A stretch of 41,879 nt of DNA from positions 1-41,879 of the forward strand of contig JARLIJ010000287.1 in assembly GCA_031291795.1 (NCBI GenBank), written 5' to 3'. Position numbers and translations under genes: made by a program. The stretch's first letter is position 1. Each line of letters starts with the position of its first letter. Positions 1 through 9,092 of the stretch are shown here, in pieces. The notes under the pieces were generated by a model. It was given only the letters and a program-made list of their open reading frames with translations, did no database searches and was not told the origin of the DNA. This DNA is from Acetobacteraceae bacterium. GTDB lineage: Bacteria > Pseudomonadota > Alphaproteobacteria > Acetobacterales > Acetobacteraceae.

Positions 1-1477
1 AAGGGGGAAGCGGGGCGGTGTCGGCAGGTGCGTCGATCCAGCAGCGGTCGCGCTGGAAGACGGCGGTGGGAAGGGCAACCTTGCGGCCGGAGGTGGGCGT
101 AGGGGCGGCGTCCCCAGGCGCACGTTCCAGCACGATATGCGCGTTGGTGCCGCTGAAGCCGAACGAGCTGACGCCGATCGCGCCGATCGGGGATTCGGTC
201 AGCGTGGTGGGCACGCGGATGTCCACCGATCCGAGGTCGATATGCGGGTTCAACTGCCGGAAATGCAGCGTGGGAGGCAGCGCCTGGTGGCGCAGCATCT
301 GCACCGCCTTAATCAGGCCCGCCACGCCGGCGGCGGCCTCGGTATGGCCGATATTGGTCTTCACCGACCCGACATGCAGCGGCCGCGTGCGGCCGGCGAA
401 CACCGAAGCCAGAGCATGCATCTCGATCGGATCGCCGAGCGCGGTGCCGGTGCCGTGGGCTTCCACGTAATCGATCGCGTCGGGACGCATTCCGGCATTC
501 GCCAGCGCGCGGCGGATCACCGCCTCCTGCGCCAGGCCGTTCGGGGCAGTCAGGCCGGCGCTGCGGCCGTCCTGGTTCAGTGCACTGCCGCGGATCACCG
601 CCAGCACGCGGTCGCCGTCGGCCAGCGCCTCCGACAGGCGTTTCAGGACCAGCGCGCCGCAGCCCTCGCCGCGCACATAGCCATCCGCCGCGGCGTCGAA
701 CGTCTTGCACGCGCCGTCCGGCGACAGCATGCGGCCCTGGCAGAAATTCACCGTAATATCCGGCGTCAGCATCAGGTTGACGCCGGCCACCACCGCCAGC
801 CCGCATTCCCGGTTGCGCAGCGCCTGCACCGCCAGATGCGTCGCGACCAGCGAGGATGAGCAGGCGGTGTCCACCGCCATGCACGGCCCCTGGAAGCCGA
901 ACGTGTAGGACAGCCGTCCCGACGCCACCGACGCGGCATTGCCTGCCCCGGCGGACGCATTGCTGCCCGACCCATGCGCGGTGCGCGACAACAAGGCGGA
1001 ATAATCGTTGGTGCTGATGCCGATGAACACGCCGGTCTGGCTGCCGACCAGCGTCGGTGGCGGGATGGCGGCATCCTCCAGCGCCTCCCACGTGGTTTCC
1101 AGCAGCAGGCGCTGTTGCGGATCGATGCCGACCGCCTCGCGCGGGGAGATCCGGAAGAACAGCGGCTCGAACTGGTCCACGCCGTCGATGAAGCAGCTCC
1201 GGCGCACGTACATCTTGCCGGGCCGGCCGGGCGTGGGATCGTACAGCGCGTCGATGTCCCAGCGATCGGGCGGGACCTCCCGGCTGCCGTTGCGCCCGTC
1301 GCGCACGGCGTCCCACAATGCGGCGGGGGAGGTCGCTTCGGCCGGATAGCGGCACGCCATGCCGACGATGGCGATCGGTGCGGTGGCGGCCTGCTCCAGC
1401 TCTGCGATGCGCGCGCGCTGGGCCTGCAACGCGACGACCGCCTGTTGCATGGGCGTCATGGCGACATCGTCAGGCAT
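1..1477 (-). CDS. Type I polyketide synthase, N-terminal ketosynthase portion (truncated by window edge)
   Basis: Reverse-strand frame from ATG at 1477 reads [45 protein letters not shown]...[20 protein letters not shown]...[15 protein letters not shown]...[18 protein letters not shown]...[18 protein letters not shown]; all KS motifs present. Not in the ORF track because it has no stop in the window. Confidence 0.93.
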   Translation of the reverse strand, partial: MPDDVAMTPMQQAVVALQAQRARIAELEQAATAPIAIVGMACRYPAEATSPAALWDAVRDGRNGSREVPPDRWDIDALYDPTPGRPGKMYVRRSCFIDGVDQFEPLFFRISPREAVGIDPQQRLLLETTWEALEDAAIPPPTLVGSQTGVFIGISTNDYSALLSRTAHGSGSNASAGAGNAASVASGRLSYTFGFQGPCMAVDTACSSSLVATHLAVQALRNRECGLAVVAGVNLMLTPDITVNFCQGRMLSPDGACKTFDAAADGYVRGEGCGALVLKRLSEALADGDRVLAVIRGSALNQDGRSAGLTAPNGLAQEAVIRRALANAGMRPDAIDYVEAHGTGTALGDPIEMHALASVFAGRTRPLHVGSVKTNIGHTEAAAGVAGLIKAVQMLRHQALPPTLHFRQLNPHIDLGSVDIRVPTTLTESPIGAIGVSSFGFSGTNAHIVLERAPGDAAPTPTSGRKVALPTAVFQRDRCWIDAPADTAPLPP

Positions 1478-1567
1478 CGTGGGCGGTCCTTTTTTTGGGC
1501 CAGCTTCGCGCGCGGGTCGTCGATCGCGATGGTAACGGGCGGTTCAATTGCATGCCAGACCGAACGG

Positions 1568-2710
1568 TCAATCGCAGGCATTCAGCAACTGGTCGGCGAC
1601 GGCCTGCAGCGGCACCTTGGGCTGGTCGGACGGCGTGCCGGCGATGAGCTGCAGGCAGTCCCACTGCCAGGATAGGATGACGATGCCGCCGCCGCCACGT
1701 GCGGAACTCATGACAAGCTGCATGATCGTATCCGGATCGGCCGTTCGGGTGCCGACGGTGGGCGCGCCGGTGATGGTCATCACAGCGGGCTGGTAGGTCG
1801 GTTCGGCACCCAGCAAAAGCCGAGGCAGAGACAGCAATACATCGCCCGCGGCGCCAATGCGGATCTGCTCGAACAGGGCGGCGCGATTGTCCCGTGCGGC
1901 GTCCCAGAACGGGCCGGGTACGAGCGGCGTGAAGACATGCGCCACGGCGAGGCCGGGGCCACGCGGCGGGGCCGGGCGGATGAAGCGGTCCATGTCGACC
2001 GAGTGTGCAACGGCGTCGATTTGCATCGTGTCGCGCAGCGCGATCGCGAGGGCCCCGTTGAGCGACACGCCCTCGGCCTCGCAGCGGCCTTGCAGGCGCG
2101 TGGTGTCGGTTTGCGAGAGGCGGTGAAGGGAGAACCGGGTGGGTGCCTGGTGCGGCAGGATGGCGGTCAGGCCGCCGCGTCCGAGCGCCTGCCAGCGGAG
2201 GGCGGCGCGGCTGCTCCACCAGGCGTCGAGCAACGCACCGGCGTCGGGCGCGCCGAATGAAGACGCCGGCAGCATTTCCTCGCAGGGTGGCGCGAGCGGA
2301 CCGGAATGTTTGTCGTTGAGGAAAGCGTGGGCGACGTGCAGGCTGGTGCGCCAATCGGTCAGCGCGTGGTTGACCGCCAGAACCAGCGTCGTGGTGTCGG
2401 GGTGGTGCTGGACCACGGCGTGCCATGGCGGATGACCGGCACTGCCGACCCGGATGTCCTGCAGGCGTTGTGCGGCGACAAGCCAGGAATCGTCGCTGTT
2501 CACGTCTTCGTGTTCAAGGGTGCCGGGCCGGTCGGCCTCACCCCAGCGCGGTCGTTGTTGCGCGTCCGTGTGCACCACGGGCACGGCGAAAAGCTGCGGC
2601 TGATCGATCGCGGCGTGGCCCGCGCGCTGCACGACGACCACGCTGTTCATCGGCGCGACCCAGTCCAGCAGCCAGAACTTTGCCTCATTGGGGCTGAGCA
2701 GGCGGTGCAT
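1568..2710 (-). CDS. Condensation-domain/PapA-like acyltransferase
   Basis: 380 aa ORF; TTTLVLAVNHALTDWRTSL resembles the HHxxxDG motif with first His replaced by Asn; sits between PKS and ACP genes. Confidence 0.6.
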   Translation of the reverse strand: MHRLLSPNEAKFWLLDWVAPMNSVVVVQRAGHAAIDQPQLFAVPVVHTDAQQRPRWGEADRPGTLEHEDVNSDDSWLVAAQRLQDIRVGSAGHPPWHAVVQHHPDTTTLVLAVNHALTDWRTSLHVAHAFLNDKHSGPLAPPCEEMLPASSFGAPDAGALLDAWWSSRAALRWQALGRGGLTAILPHQAPTRFSLHRLSQTDTTRLQGRCEAEGVSLNGALAIALRDTMQIDAVAHSVDMDRFIRPAPPRGPGLAVAHVFTPLVPGPFWDAARDNRAALFEQIRIGAAGDVLLSLPRLLLGAEPTYQPAVMTITGAPTVGTRTADPDTIMQLVMSSARGGGGIVILSWQWDCLQLIAGTPSDQPKVPLQAVADQLLNACD

Positions 2711-2713
2711 CGA

Positions 2714-2968
2714 TCAGGCCTTCGCGGTGGCCTTGGCAAGCAGCAGATCGACCATCTTGCCGACGTTCTCCAGCTTGCCGACCTCGGCGGGATTGAGCTT
2801 CACCGCGAAGGCTCGCTCGACGGCCAGCACCAGTACGATGTGCTGCAGCGAATCCCAGTCGTCGAGGTCGGCGGCGGTCATCGTGTCGTGCAATTCGATG
2901 CCGGGATCCTCGAACACGTCCTGGAACACCGTGGTCAGGCGGCGAACGATGTCGGCGCGGTCAGGCAT
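2714..2968 (-). CDS. Free-standing acyl carrier protein
   Basis: 84 aa with phosphopantetheine-site-like DDWDSLQHIVLVLAVERAF. Confidence 0.9.
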   Translation of the reverse strand: MPDRADIVRRLTTVFQDVFEDPGIELHDTMTAADLDDWDSLQHIVLVLAVERAFAVKLNPAEVGKLENVGKMVDLLLAKATAKA

Positions 2969-4838
2969 GCAGCGTTTCCTCTTGGGCGGTGCTCACCCAG
3001 GTTTTCCAGTCTGGGCGCGCGGTGTCGATGGTCCAGTGCGTGACCGTAGCGGTTTCGTCGGCGCAGGCGAAGTCCAGGCGGTCGTACAGACCGGCGACCA
3101 GTGCGTTCTTGGCGGAGCGGACATAGCGGCCGGCGAGGCGGTCACAGCCCGCTTCCTGGGCGATTTTCCGCAACTCATTCGAAATGAAACCTTCGACGGT
3201 GCGTCCGAGGACGCGGCAGCTCATGACCCAGGTGTCGATGTGGAGGGTGCGGTCGATGCGGTGGGTGACTAGCACAGCGATCAGGCCGTTGTCGCCGAAC
3301 CGGTCGGCGAGGTGGATGCGGCGGACGAACCAATCCGGGTGGGCGGCGAGGGCCGCGAGTTCCGCCTCGGTATAGCGGGTGCCGGTCAAATGAAACTGGT
3401 TACTCTTGCCGATGAGCTGCGCCATGCGCGGCAGGTGGAACGGATCGGGGCCGCCGACCGTTGCGACCATCTCCAGGCTTTGCAGGTAGTCGTCCATGTC
3501 GACGAACGCGGCCCGCACGGCGGTGCGTTGGGCGTTCTCAGCGTAATAGCGGCTACGGTCGCGGTCTTCGGCGGAGAAGGCGATGGTTTCGAACCAGTTT
3601 CCGGCGGCCAACGCGGCGACGAAGCCGGACGGGTCGTCAGGCAGTTCGACCACCGCGACCTCCGGCAGATGGCGGCGGACGATGTCGCGTTCGGCCGGGC
3701 TGTCGTCGACGAACACCAGTGCGTCGAGGCCGATGTTCAGGGTGGCGGCGATGTCGCGGATGTTGTCCGCCTTGTTGTCCCAGTTGGCGGTGAACACGGC
3801 GAAATCGTCGCGCCGCAGCACGCTGTCGGGATGGTCGCGGAACACGGCGGTGGCGGTCTCGGGGTCGTTCTTCGAGCAGGCGGCAAGGATCACGCCGCGT
3901 TCCTTCAACGCTCGCACGAAGACCTGGAAGGCCGCGAAGGCTTCCCCGTCGGCGCCGGACCCAAGCCGGATGCCGTTGATCCCGTCGTCGCCGATGACGC
4001 CGCCCCACAGCGTGTTGTCCAGGTCGAGCACGAGGCATTTCTTCGCCAGCCCGCGCGCCCCGGCCAGCAGCCGGGCTGCGGCATGCGCAACAGTGCCGGA
4101 GGCGTCGAGCGCGAAGGCGTGGCGCGAATGGAACCAGTAGCGCGCGTCCGCCCAGCGGCGCTTGCCCCACAGGCTCGCGACATGGTCGAGGTCGAGCAGC
4201 ATTACCCCCGATGGCGCAGCCTCGGGCAAGGCGACGTTGTAGCGGTGCAGTAGCGTACGGCGGCCCCAGGGGGCGGCGCCGGCGAGGTTGCCGAACGGAT
4301 CGTCGACGGGGATGTCGACGGTATTGTCGATGACCAGGCAGCCGGACAGGCTGCGCCACAGCGTTGCCCGCGTCGCGACGGCCTGCGCGATGGCGGTTTC
4401 GATCGCGGTGGTGGGGGCGTCCGGCGGCACGTCCAGCACGACGTCGCGATGGGTGGCGAACAGCCAGACCACGTCCGGCTTCCAGCGGTGCAGTGTGCTG
4501 TCGGGATCGAGCACCGACTGTATCGTGGTGTCGAACGGGGTGATCATTATGTCTGCGTTAAAGCCGGCTTCGGCGAGCCAGAAGCGGAACACGCCGGCCA
4601 GGTGCTCCATCGTGCTGGCGGCCACCAATGCCACGCGCAACGCGCGCAGGCCGATCGCACCGAGGTCGATGGCGGCGAGCGCCTTGGCGACGCGGGCCTG
4701 GTCGACATAGTCGGCCTCCGGCGCGGTGCAGCCGCGCAGGGCGGCGAACGCGGCGCGATGGTCTCCGGCAGCGACGGCCGCCTTGGCGTGCGACAGGGCT
4801 GCCCTGAAGCTGGCCTGGCCTGCTGCGTCCGACGCCAT
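2961..4838 (-). CDS. FkbH-like HAD-superfamily protein (predicted glyceryl-ACP loading enzyme)
   Basis: KKCLVLDLDNTLWGGVIGDDGINGIRLG, CSKNDPETA, VFVDDSPAERDIVRRHLPEVAVVELPDDP, C-terminal GNAT-like segment. Start taken at MASDAAGQ (ATG 4836-4838); the longer ORF to 5477 would overlap the divergent MaoC gene. Confidence 0.9.
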   Translation of the reverse strand: MASDAAGQASFRAALSHAKAAVAAGDHRAAFAALRGCTAPEADYVDQARVAKALAAIDLGAIGLRALRVALVAASTMEHLAGVFRFWLAEAGFNADIMITPFDTTIQSVLDPDSTLHRWKPDVVWLFATHRDVVLDVPPDAPTTAIETAIAQAVATRATLWRSLSGCLVIDNTVDIPVDDPFGNLAGAAPWGRRTLLHRYNVALPEAAPSGVMLLDLDHVASLWGKRRWADARYWFHSRHAFALDASGTVAHAAARLLAGARGLAKKCLVLDLDNTLWGGVIGDDGINGIRLGSGADGEAFAAFQVFVRALKERGVILAACSKNDPETATAVFRDHPDSVLRRDDFAVFTANWDNKADNIRDIAATLNIGLDALVFVDDSPAERDIVRRHLPEVAVVELPDDPSGFVAALAAGNWFETIAFSAEDRDRSRYYAENAQRTAVRAAFVDMDDYLQSLEMVATVGGPDPFHLPRMAQLIGKSNQFHLTGTRYTEAELAALAAHPDWFVRRIHLADRFGDNGLIAVLVTHRIDRTLHIDTWVMSCRVLGRTVEGFISNELRKIAQEAGCDRLAGRYVRSAKNALVAGLYDRLDFACADETATVTHWTIDTARPDWKTWVSTAQEETLHA

Positions 4839-4985
4839 CCCGCTCCCCCGCTGCCTTGTGTGGTGGGACGATAGCCAGTCGGTCGTGCCCACGCCAGCGT
4901 GAACCGCGCTTGCTCCCGACCGGTCCGATATGGCAGCGTCTCCCCACGATCGAACGGCAATCGAATCAACGGGGGAGACCGCAGC

Positions 4986-5447
4986 ATGAGGCCATCCGCC
5001 GCCGCGCTCGTGCTGGAGGATCTCAGCATCGGGCAAAGTGCCGCGTTCGATGCGGTGATTACGGGTAACGACATCGATGCATTTGCGGCGCTGTCCGGCG
5101 ACACCAGCCCGTTGCATGTCGACGCAACGTTCGCGCGGGACCGAGGCTTCGGCGACCGCGTGGCGCATGGCGCGCATCTTGTGGCGCTCGCCAGCCGGCT
5201 TGCGGGGATGTACCTGCCGGGCCGCAACGCGCTGCTGCTTGCGGTGAACGCGTCGTTTGCCGCCCCCGTCCTGCCGGGCACCCGCGTCACCGTCAGCGGG
5301 GTCGTCGAGCAGGTGTCCGACAGCGTGCGGTCGGTCGTGCTGAAGCTGCGCGTGGTGGACACCGACAGCCGCGCGACCCTCGCCCGCGGCCGGCTGACGA
5401 TTGGTTTCACCGATGGCGGACCCGCCCGGAGCACCGCCCATGGATGA
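4986..5447 (+). CDS. MaoC-like (R)-specific enoyl-CoA hydratase/dehydratase
   Basis: NDIDAFAALSGDTSPLHVDATFARDRGFGDRVAHGAHLVALASRL hot-dog/MaoC pattern; GGGGGAG RBS upstream of ATG 4986. Confidence 0.85.
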   Translation: MRPSAAALVLEDLSIGQSAAFDAVITGNDIDAFAALSGDTSPLHVDATFARDRGFGDRVAHGAHLVALASRLAGMYLPGRNALLLAVNASFAAPVLPGTRVTVSGVVEQVSDSVRSVVLKLRVVDTDSRATLARGRLTIGFTDGGPARSTAHG

Positions 5448-7068
5448 TGTCGACCTGATCCTGGTCACCCAGTCCAACGTCGTGGATTATGAGGGCTACG
5501 GCAAGCTGCCGCTCGACCGGCTGGACCTGTACAAATCGCTGGTCTATCCGCGGATGGTGCACCATGCGGGCGGGTTCCGCTCGCACCTGGACTACCTCAA
5601 CCACCGTCGGTTTGGAAAGTTCTTCGAGGACGGCACGTATCCCGAACGGCGCCAGATGATGAACATCTGGAACCTGCCGTCGATGTCCGGCGTGCACCTG
5701 GCGAACTACCTGACGCAGTTCGGCCTGCGGGTGCGGGTGATCAACAACCTCGACGCCGAGTGGGACTGGTTCGAGGCGGCCTATGCCGCGTGCCGGCGGC
5801 CGCCGCTAGTGGGCATTTCTTCCACGTTCTATCTGTCGTGGAAGGAAGTGGGCAATGTCGCGAAGCGGTTGCGCGCGATCGACCCGGACATGGACATCGT
5901 GCTGGGCGGTGCGTTCGCCAATGCCGAGACCATCCACAACAGCCCGGACGATTTTGCTGCCCGCATGCGCCGGTTCGGCATTCGCTATGTGCTGCACGCG
6001 TTCAACTCGGAACCCGACCTGCGCGATCTGCTGCTGGCACGCAGGAAGGCCGGCGGGTACGGCGACGTGCACAACCTGGCCTGGATCGCGGGCAGCCTGC
6101 AGACCGGCAGCTTCGAAGGCGGCTCGAAGCAATGGAACACCCCGCTGCTGGCGCTGGCCGACGTGCCGCCGACCTGGCATCTGCAGGACCTACCATTTCT
6201 CAACCGGACCATCCAGATCCGCACCGCGTCGGGCTGTCCGTTCGCCTGCGCGTTCTGCTCCTATCCGACCACGGCCGGGCCGTGGACCACGGTCGAGTCC
6301 GAACATGTGCGGGCGCACCTGGACTCGGTGATGAAGATCCCCGGCATCGACCGCATCATCTTCATCGATGACACATTCAACGTGCCGCCGCACCGGTTTC
6401 GCGAGCTGATCCGCATCTTCGCGGAGTACCCGTTCGAATGGTTCTCCTTCCTGCGCGTGCAGTACGTGAACGAGGACGACGTGAAGCTGATGAAGGACTC
6501 CGGGTGCGCCGGCGTCTATCTCGGCATCGAATCGGCGTCCGACACGGTGCTGAAGAACATGAACAAGCGGGCGACGGGCAAGCAGTTCGCCGAGGGCGTG
6601 CGGCTGCTCAACAAATACGACATCCCCTATCTGGCCGCCTTCGTGCTGGGCTTCCCCGGCGAGACCGACGCCACCATCCAGCAGAACGTCGATTTCATCC
6701 GCAACAACGGCGTGCGATTCTACTCGCTGAAAGAATTCTTCTACATGGCGCACACCCAGGTGCACGACAAGCGGAACGAGTACGGCCTGACCGGCATGGG
6801 CGGCAAATGGTCGCACGCCACGATGAACCATGAGGACGCCGCGCGGATAAAGCTCGATATCTTCCAGTCAGTGACCGAAAGCACCCATATCGATCCCGAT
6901 ACCAGCTTGTGGTACATGGCGTATCTCTACGACCAGGGCTACGACTTCGCCGAGATCACCCGCCAGCAGGGCGGCATCAACGACCTGATGAAGCGCCAGC
7001 TTGCCACGCTGGATCGCGCGCCGTCCTGGGAGACGGCCGCGCTCGCCCCGCTGCGCGCGGCGGAATAG
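5440..7068 (+). CDS. Radical SAM protein with N-terminal B12-binding-like region
   Basis: CPFACAFCSYPTTAG = CxxxCxxC cluster motif; preceding VGISSTFYLSWKEVGNVAKRLRAIDPDMDIVLGGAFAN resembles the B12-binding fold of this class; overlaps MaoC stop (alternative start 5413). Confidence 0.88.
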   Translation: MDDVDLILVTQSNVVDYEGYGKLPLDRLDLYKSLVYPRMVHHAGGFRSHLDYLNHRRFGKFFEDGTYPERRQMMNIWNLPSMSGVHLANYLTQFGLRVRVINNLDAEWDWFEAAYAACRRPPLVGISSTFYLSWKEVGNVAKRLRAIDPDMDIVLGGAFANAETIHNSPDDFAARMRRFGIRYVLHAFNSEPDLRDLLLARRKAGGYGDVHNLAWIAGSLQTGSFEGGSKQWNTPLLALADVPPTWHLQDLPFLNRTIQIRTASGCPFACAFCSYPTTAGPWTTVESEHVRAHLDSVMKIPGIDRIIFIDDTFNVPPHRFRELIRIFAEYPFEWFSFLRVQYVNEDDVKLMKDSGCAGVYLGIESASDTVLKNMNKRATGKQFAEGVRLLNKYDIPYLAAFVLGFPGETDATIQQNVDFIRNNGVRFYSLKEFFYMAHTQVHDKRNEYGLTGMGGKWSHATMNHEDAARIKLDIFQSVTESTHIDPDTSLWYMAYLYDQGYDFAEITRQQGGINDLMKRQLATLDRAPSWETAALAPLRAAE

Positions 7069-7095
7069 GCGGCACCGCACGCCTCGCATCGCGGC

Positions 7096-8457
7096 ATGAC
7101 CGTCGTCGACCTGCCATTCCTGCTGATCGCGCTCGCCACCATCCTGGTGCTGCGCTTTACCCCGCTGCGGACCCGGCGCGTCGAGGTCCTTGCGGTCGCG
7201 AGCCTAGGCTTCGTCGCGAGCGTGACCCGGTCGGTCGGCGATGCCGCCTGCCTGCTGGCGATGGCCGCGACAGGATGGTTCCTGATGAAAGCGCTTGCGC
7301 GCCACAAGCGCGGCTGGCTGTTGGCGGGCGGCATCGCCTGCGTGCTGGCGGAGTTCGTCGTCAGCCGCCGCGTCCTGCCGATGACGTGGGACGCCATGGG
7401 GCCGACCATCGGGCTGTCCTACGTGATGTTCCGCGTCATCCACCTCGCGGTCGACGCCCAGGGTGACGAACTGCCTGCCGGCCTGCGGCTGCGCGACTAT
7501 GTCTGCTACCTGTTCTGCTACCTGACCTTCCTCGCCGGCCCCATCCAGCGCGTCCAGGACTTTACCGCCGAGGCAGCGCGGCCCATCCGCACCACGCTGC
7601 GCACCGCGCTGGCGGACGACCTGCCCGGGCTCCTGGGCGGCACCCTCAAAGTCACCGTCCTGGCCGGAGCAGCGTTCACGGTCTTCACCTGGAGCCAGAG
7701 CCCCGCCTTGCCCGCCGCGCTCGCCCATGCCGTCGCGTGGCTCAGCTTTACGGCGTGGCTGTATTGGAGCTTCTCCGGCTACACCGATGTCGTGCGCGGC
7801 ATTGGCGGATTGCTCGACTTTCATCTGCCGGAAAACTTCGCGCAGCCTTTTGCGTCGGCGAACTTCCTTGACCTGTGGTCACGCTGGCACATCAGCCTGT
7901 CCGAATGGTTCAAGCTCTACGTGTTCAATCCGAGCGTGAAAGAATTGATCGCGGTTGCGAACCGGCCCGCGCTGACGGCGTATCTGGGCGCGGTCGGATA
8001 TTTCGTGACGTTCTTCCTGATGGGCCTGTGGCACGGGATCAGCCTGCGCTTCGTGCTGTACGGCCTGTGCCTCGGGGCCGGCGTCAGCGTCAATAAGCTT
8101 TACCAGGCGCTGATACTGAAACGATTGGGCCGGCCGCGCTACGCGGCTCTGACGCGCCGTCCGCTTTACATGGCCGGCGCACGTGCGTTGGCGGTGAGCT
8201 TCTTCGTCCTGGCGCTGGGGTTCCTGTGGATCCCCGGCGACACCGGCCCCGGGTTGGCCTGGACGGCCGGCGGCGCGCTGGTCGTCCTGTGCGTCGGGTT
8301 GCTGGTCATCGCCGCGTCGGCCGTGAAACGCATCGGGGTGCGAATCCCGTTGACCCGGACCATGACCATTGCGCTGTGTACGGCAGAGGCGGTCGCCGTC
8401 CTGGCCTACCTGCTGGTAGGCGGGCCGGTGCCGCCGCTGCTCTACACGTATTTCTGA
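7096..8457 (+). CDS. MBOAT-family (AlgI/DltB-like) membrane O-acyltransferase
   Basis: Multi-TM protein; YWSFSGYTDVVRGIGGLLDFHLPENFAQPFASANFLDLWSRWHISLSEWFKLYVF...FFLMGLWHGIS. Confidence 0.88.
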   Translation: MTVVDLPFLLIALATILVLRFTPLRTRRVEVLAVASLGFVASVTRSVGDAACLLAMAATGWFLMKALARHKRGWLLAGGIACVLAEFVVSRRVLPMTWDAMGPTIGLSYVMFRVIHLAVDAQGDELPAGLRLRDYVCYLFCYLTFLAGPIQRVQDFTAEAARPIRTTLRTALADDLPGLLGGTLKVTVLAGAAFTVFTWSQSPALPAALAHAVAWLSFTAWLYWSFSGYTDVVRGIGGLLDFHLPENFAQPFASANFLDLWSRWHISLSEWFKLYVFNPSVKELIAVANRPALTAYLGAVGYFVTFFLMGLWHGISLRFVLYGLCLGAGVSVNKLYQALILKRLGRPRYAALTRRPLYMAGARALAVSFFVLALGFLWIPGDTGPGLAWTAGGALVVLCVGLLVIAASAVKRIGVRIPLTRTMTIALCTAEAVAVLAYLLVGGPVPPLLYTYF

Positions 8458-8467
8458 ACTTGCGGCC

Positions 8468-8875
8468 TCAGCCCTGCATCGCCTTGCGGACGTCGAGCGC
8501 GGCCTGACGATAATCGTAGGTCGGATAGAACTCGGTACGGTAGCCGCCCCAGGCCGATTCCTCCAGCACGCGATTGACCTCCCGTAACCGCTCCGGCGGC
8601 ACCTTCAGCGTCACCACCTGGCCGATGCCCATCATGACGTACCACGACACGACCTCGATCCCCGGCGGCGGGAAGCGTCGGAAGAAGCCGGTCTGCTTCA
8701 GGTGCTCGTTGATCTCCGCAAGCGTCTTGGTCTCATCGTGACGCAGGAACACGGTCAGCAGGAAGTCCTGCGCTGCCGCGGCCGGCGCGGGGGGCGCCTG
8801 CTGCGCATCGGCCACACCCGCAACCAGGGTCAGAAGCGTGGCGCCGGTCACTGCGCGCCGGGTCGTCGTGGTCAT
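8468..8875 (-). CDS. Small exported protein of unknown function
   Basis: Signal-peptide-like N-terminus MTTTTRRAVTGATLLTLVAGVADAQQ; ~110 aa mature domain. Confidence 0.65.
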   Translation of the reverse strand: MTTTTRRAVTGATLLTLVAGVADAQQAPPAPAAAAQDFLLTVFLRHDETKTLAEINEHLKQTGFFRRFPPPGIEVVSWYVMMGIGQVVTLKVPPERLREVNRVLEESAWGGYRTEFYPTYDYRQAALDVRKAMQG

Positions 8876-9050
8876 ACTGTTCTCTCTCCGCATCTCGTCG
8901 GTTGAACCGAAAGCCGTACCGCTCTTGCGGTTTGGCAGGGCAGCCATGTCCGCGCCGGTCGGTGGTCGCCGCGCGGATGCAGCGCATATGGGGATGCGAT
9001 CGCAGTGCGAATGGAGAAAGGGTCACGCCGGGGATAGTGCGGCAGGCCCG

Positions 9051-9084
9051 CCTGTTTGCTATTCTGTGGAAAACCGCAAACAGG
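9051..9084. promoter_or_regulatory. Perfect 9-bp inverted repeat over the LysR-gene leader/RBS
   Basis: CCTGTTTGC-N16-GCAAACAGG, 8 nt before ATG 9093. Confidence 0.75.
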
Positions 9085-9092
9085 AACGAGCC

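Noticed and set aside
309-1355. 348-aa minus-strand ORF in the ORF track
   Set aside because: Arg/Gly/Ala-rich out-of-frame shadow; the true PKS KS reads in another minus frame open to the window edge.
4839-5477. N-terminal ~210-aa extension of the FkbH ORF
   Set aside because: Overlaps the divergent MaoC gene and the intergenic promoter; low-complexity composition; family start fits 4838.
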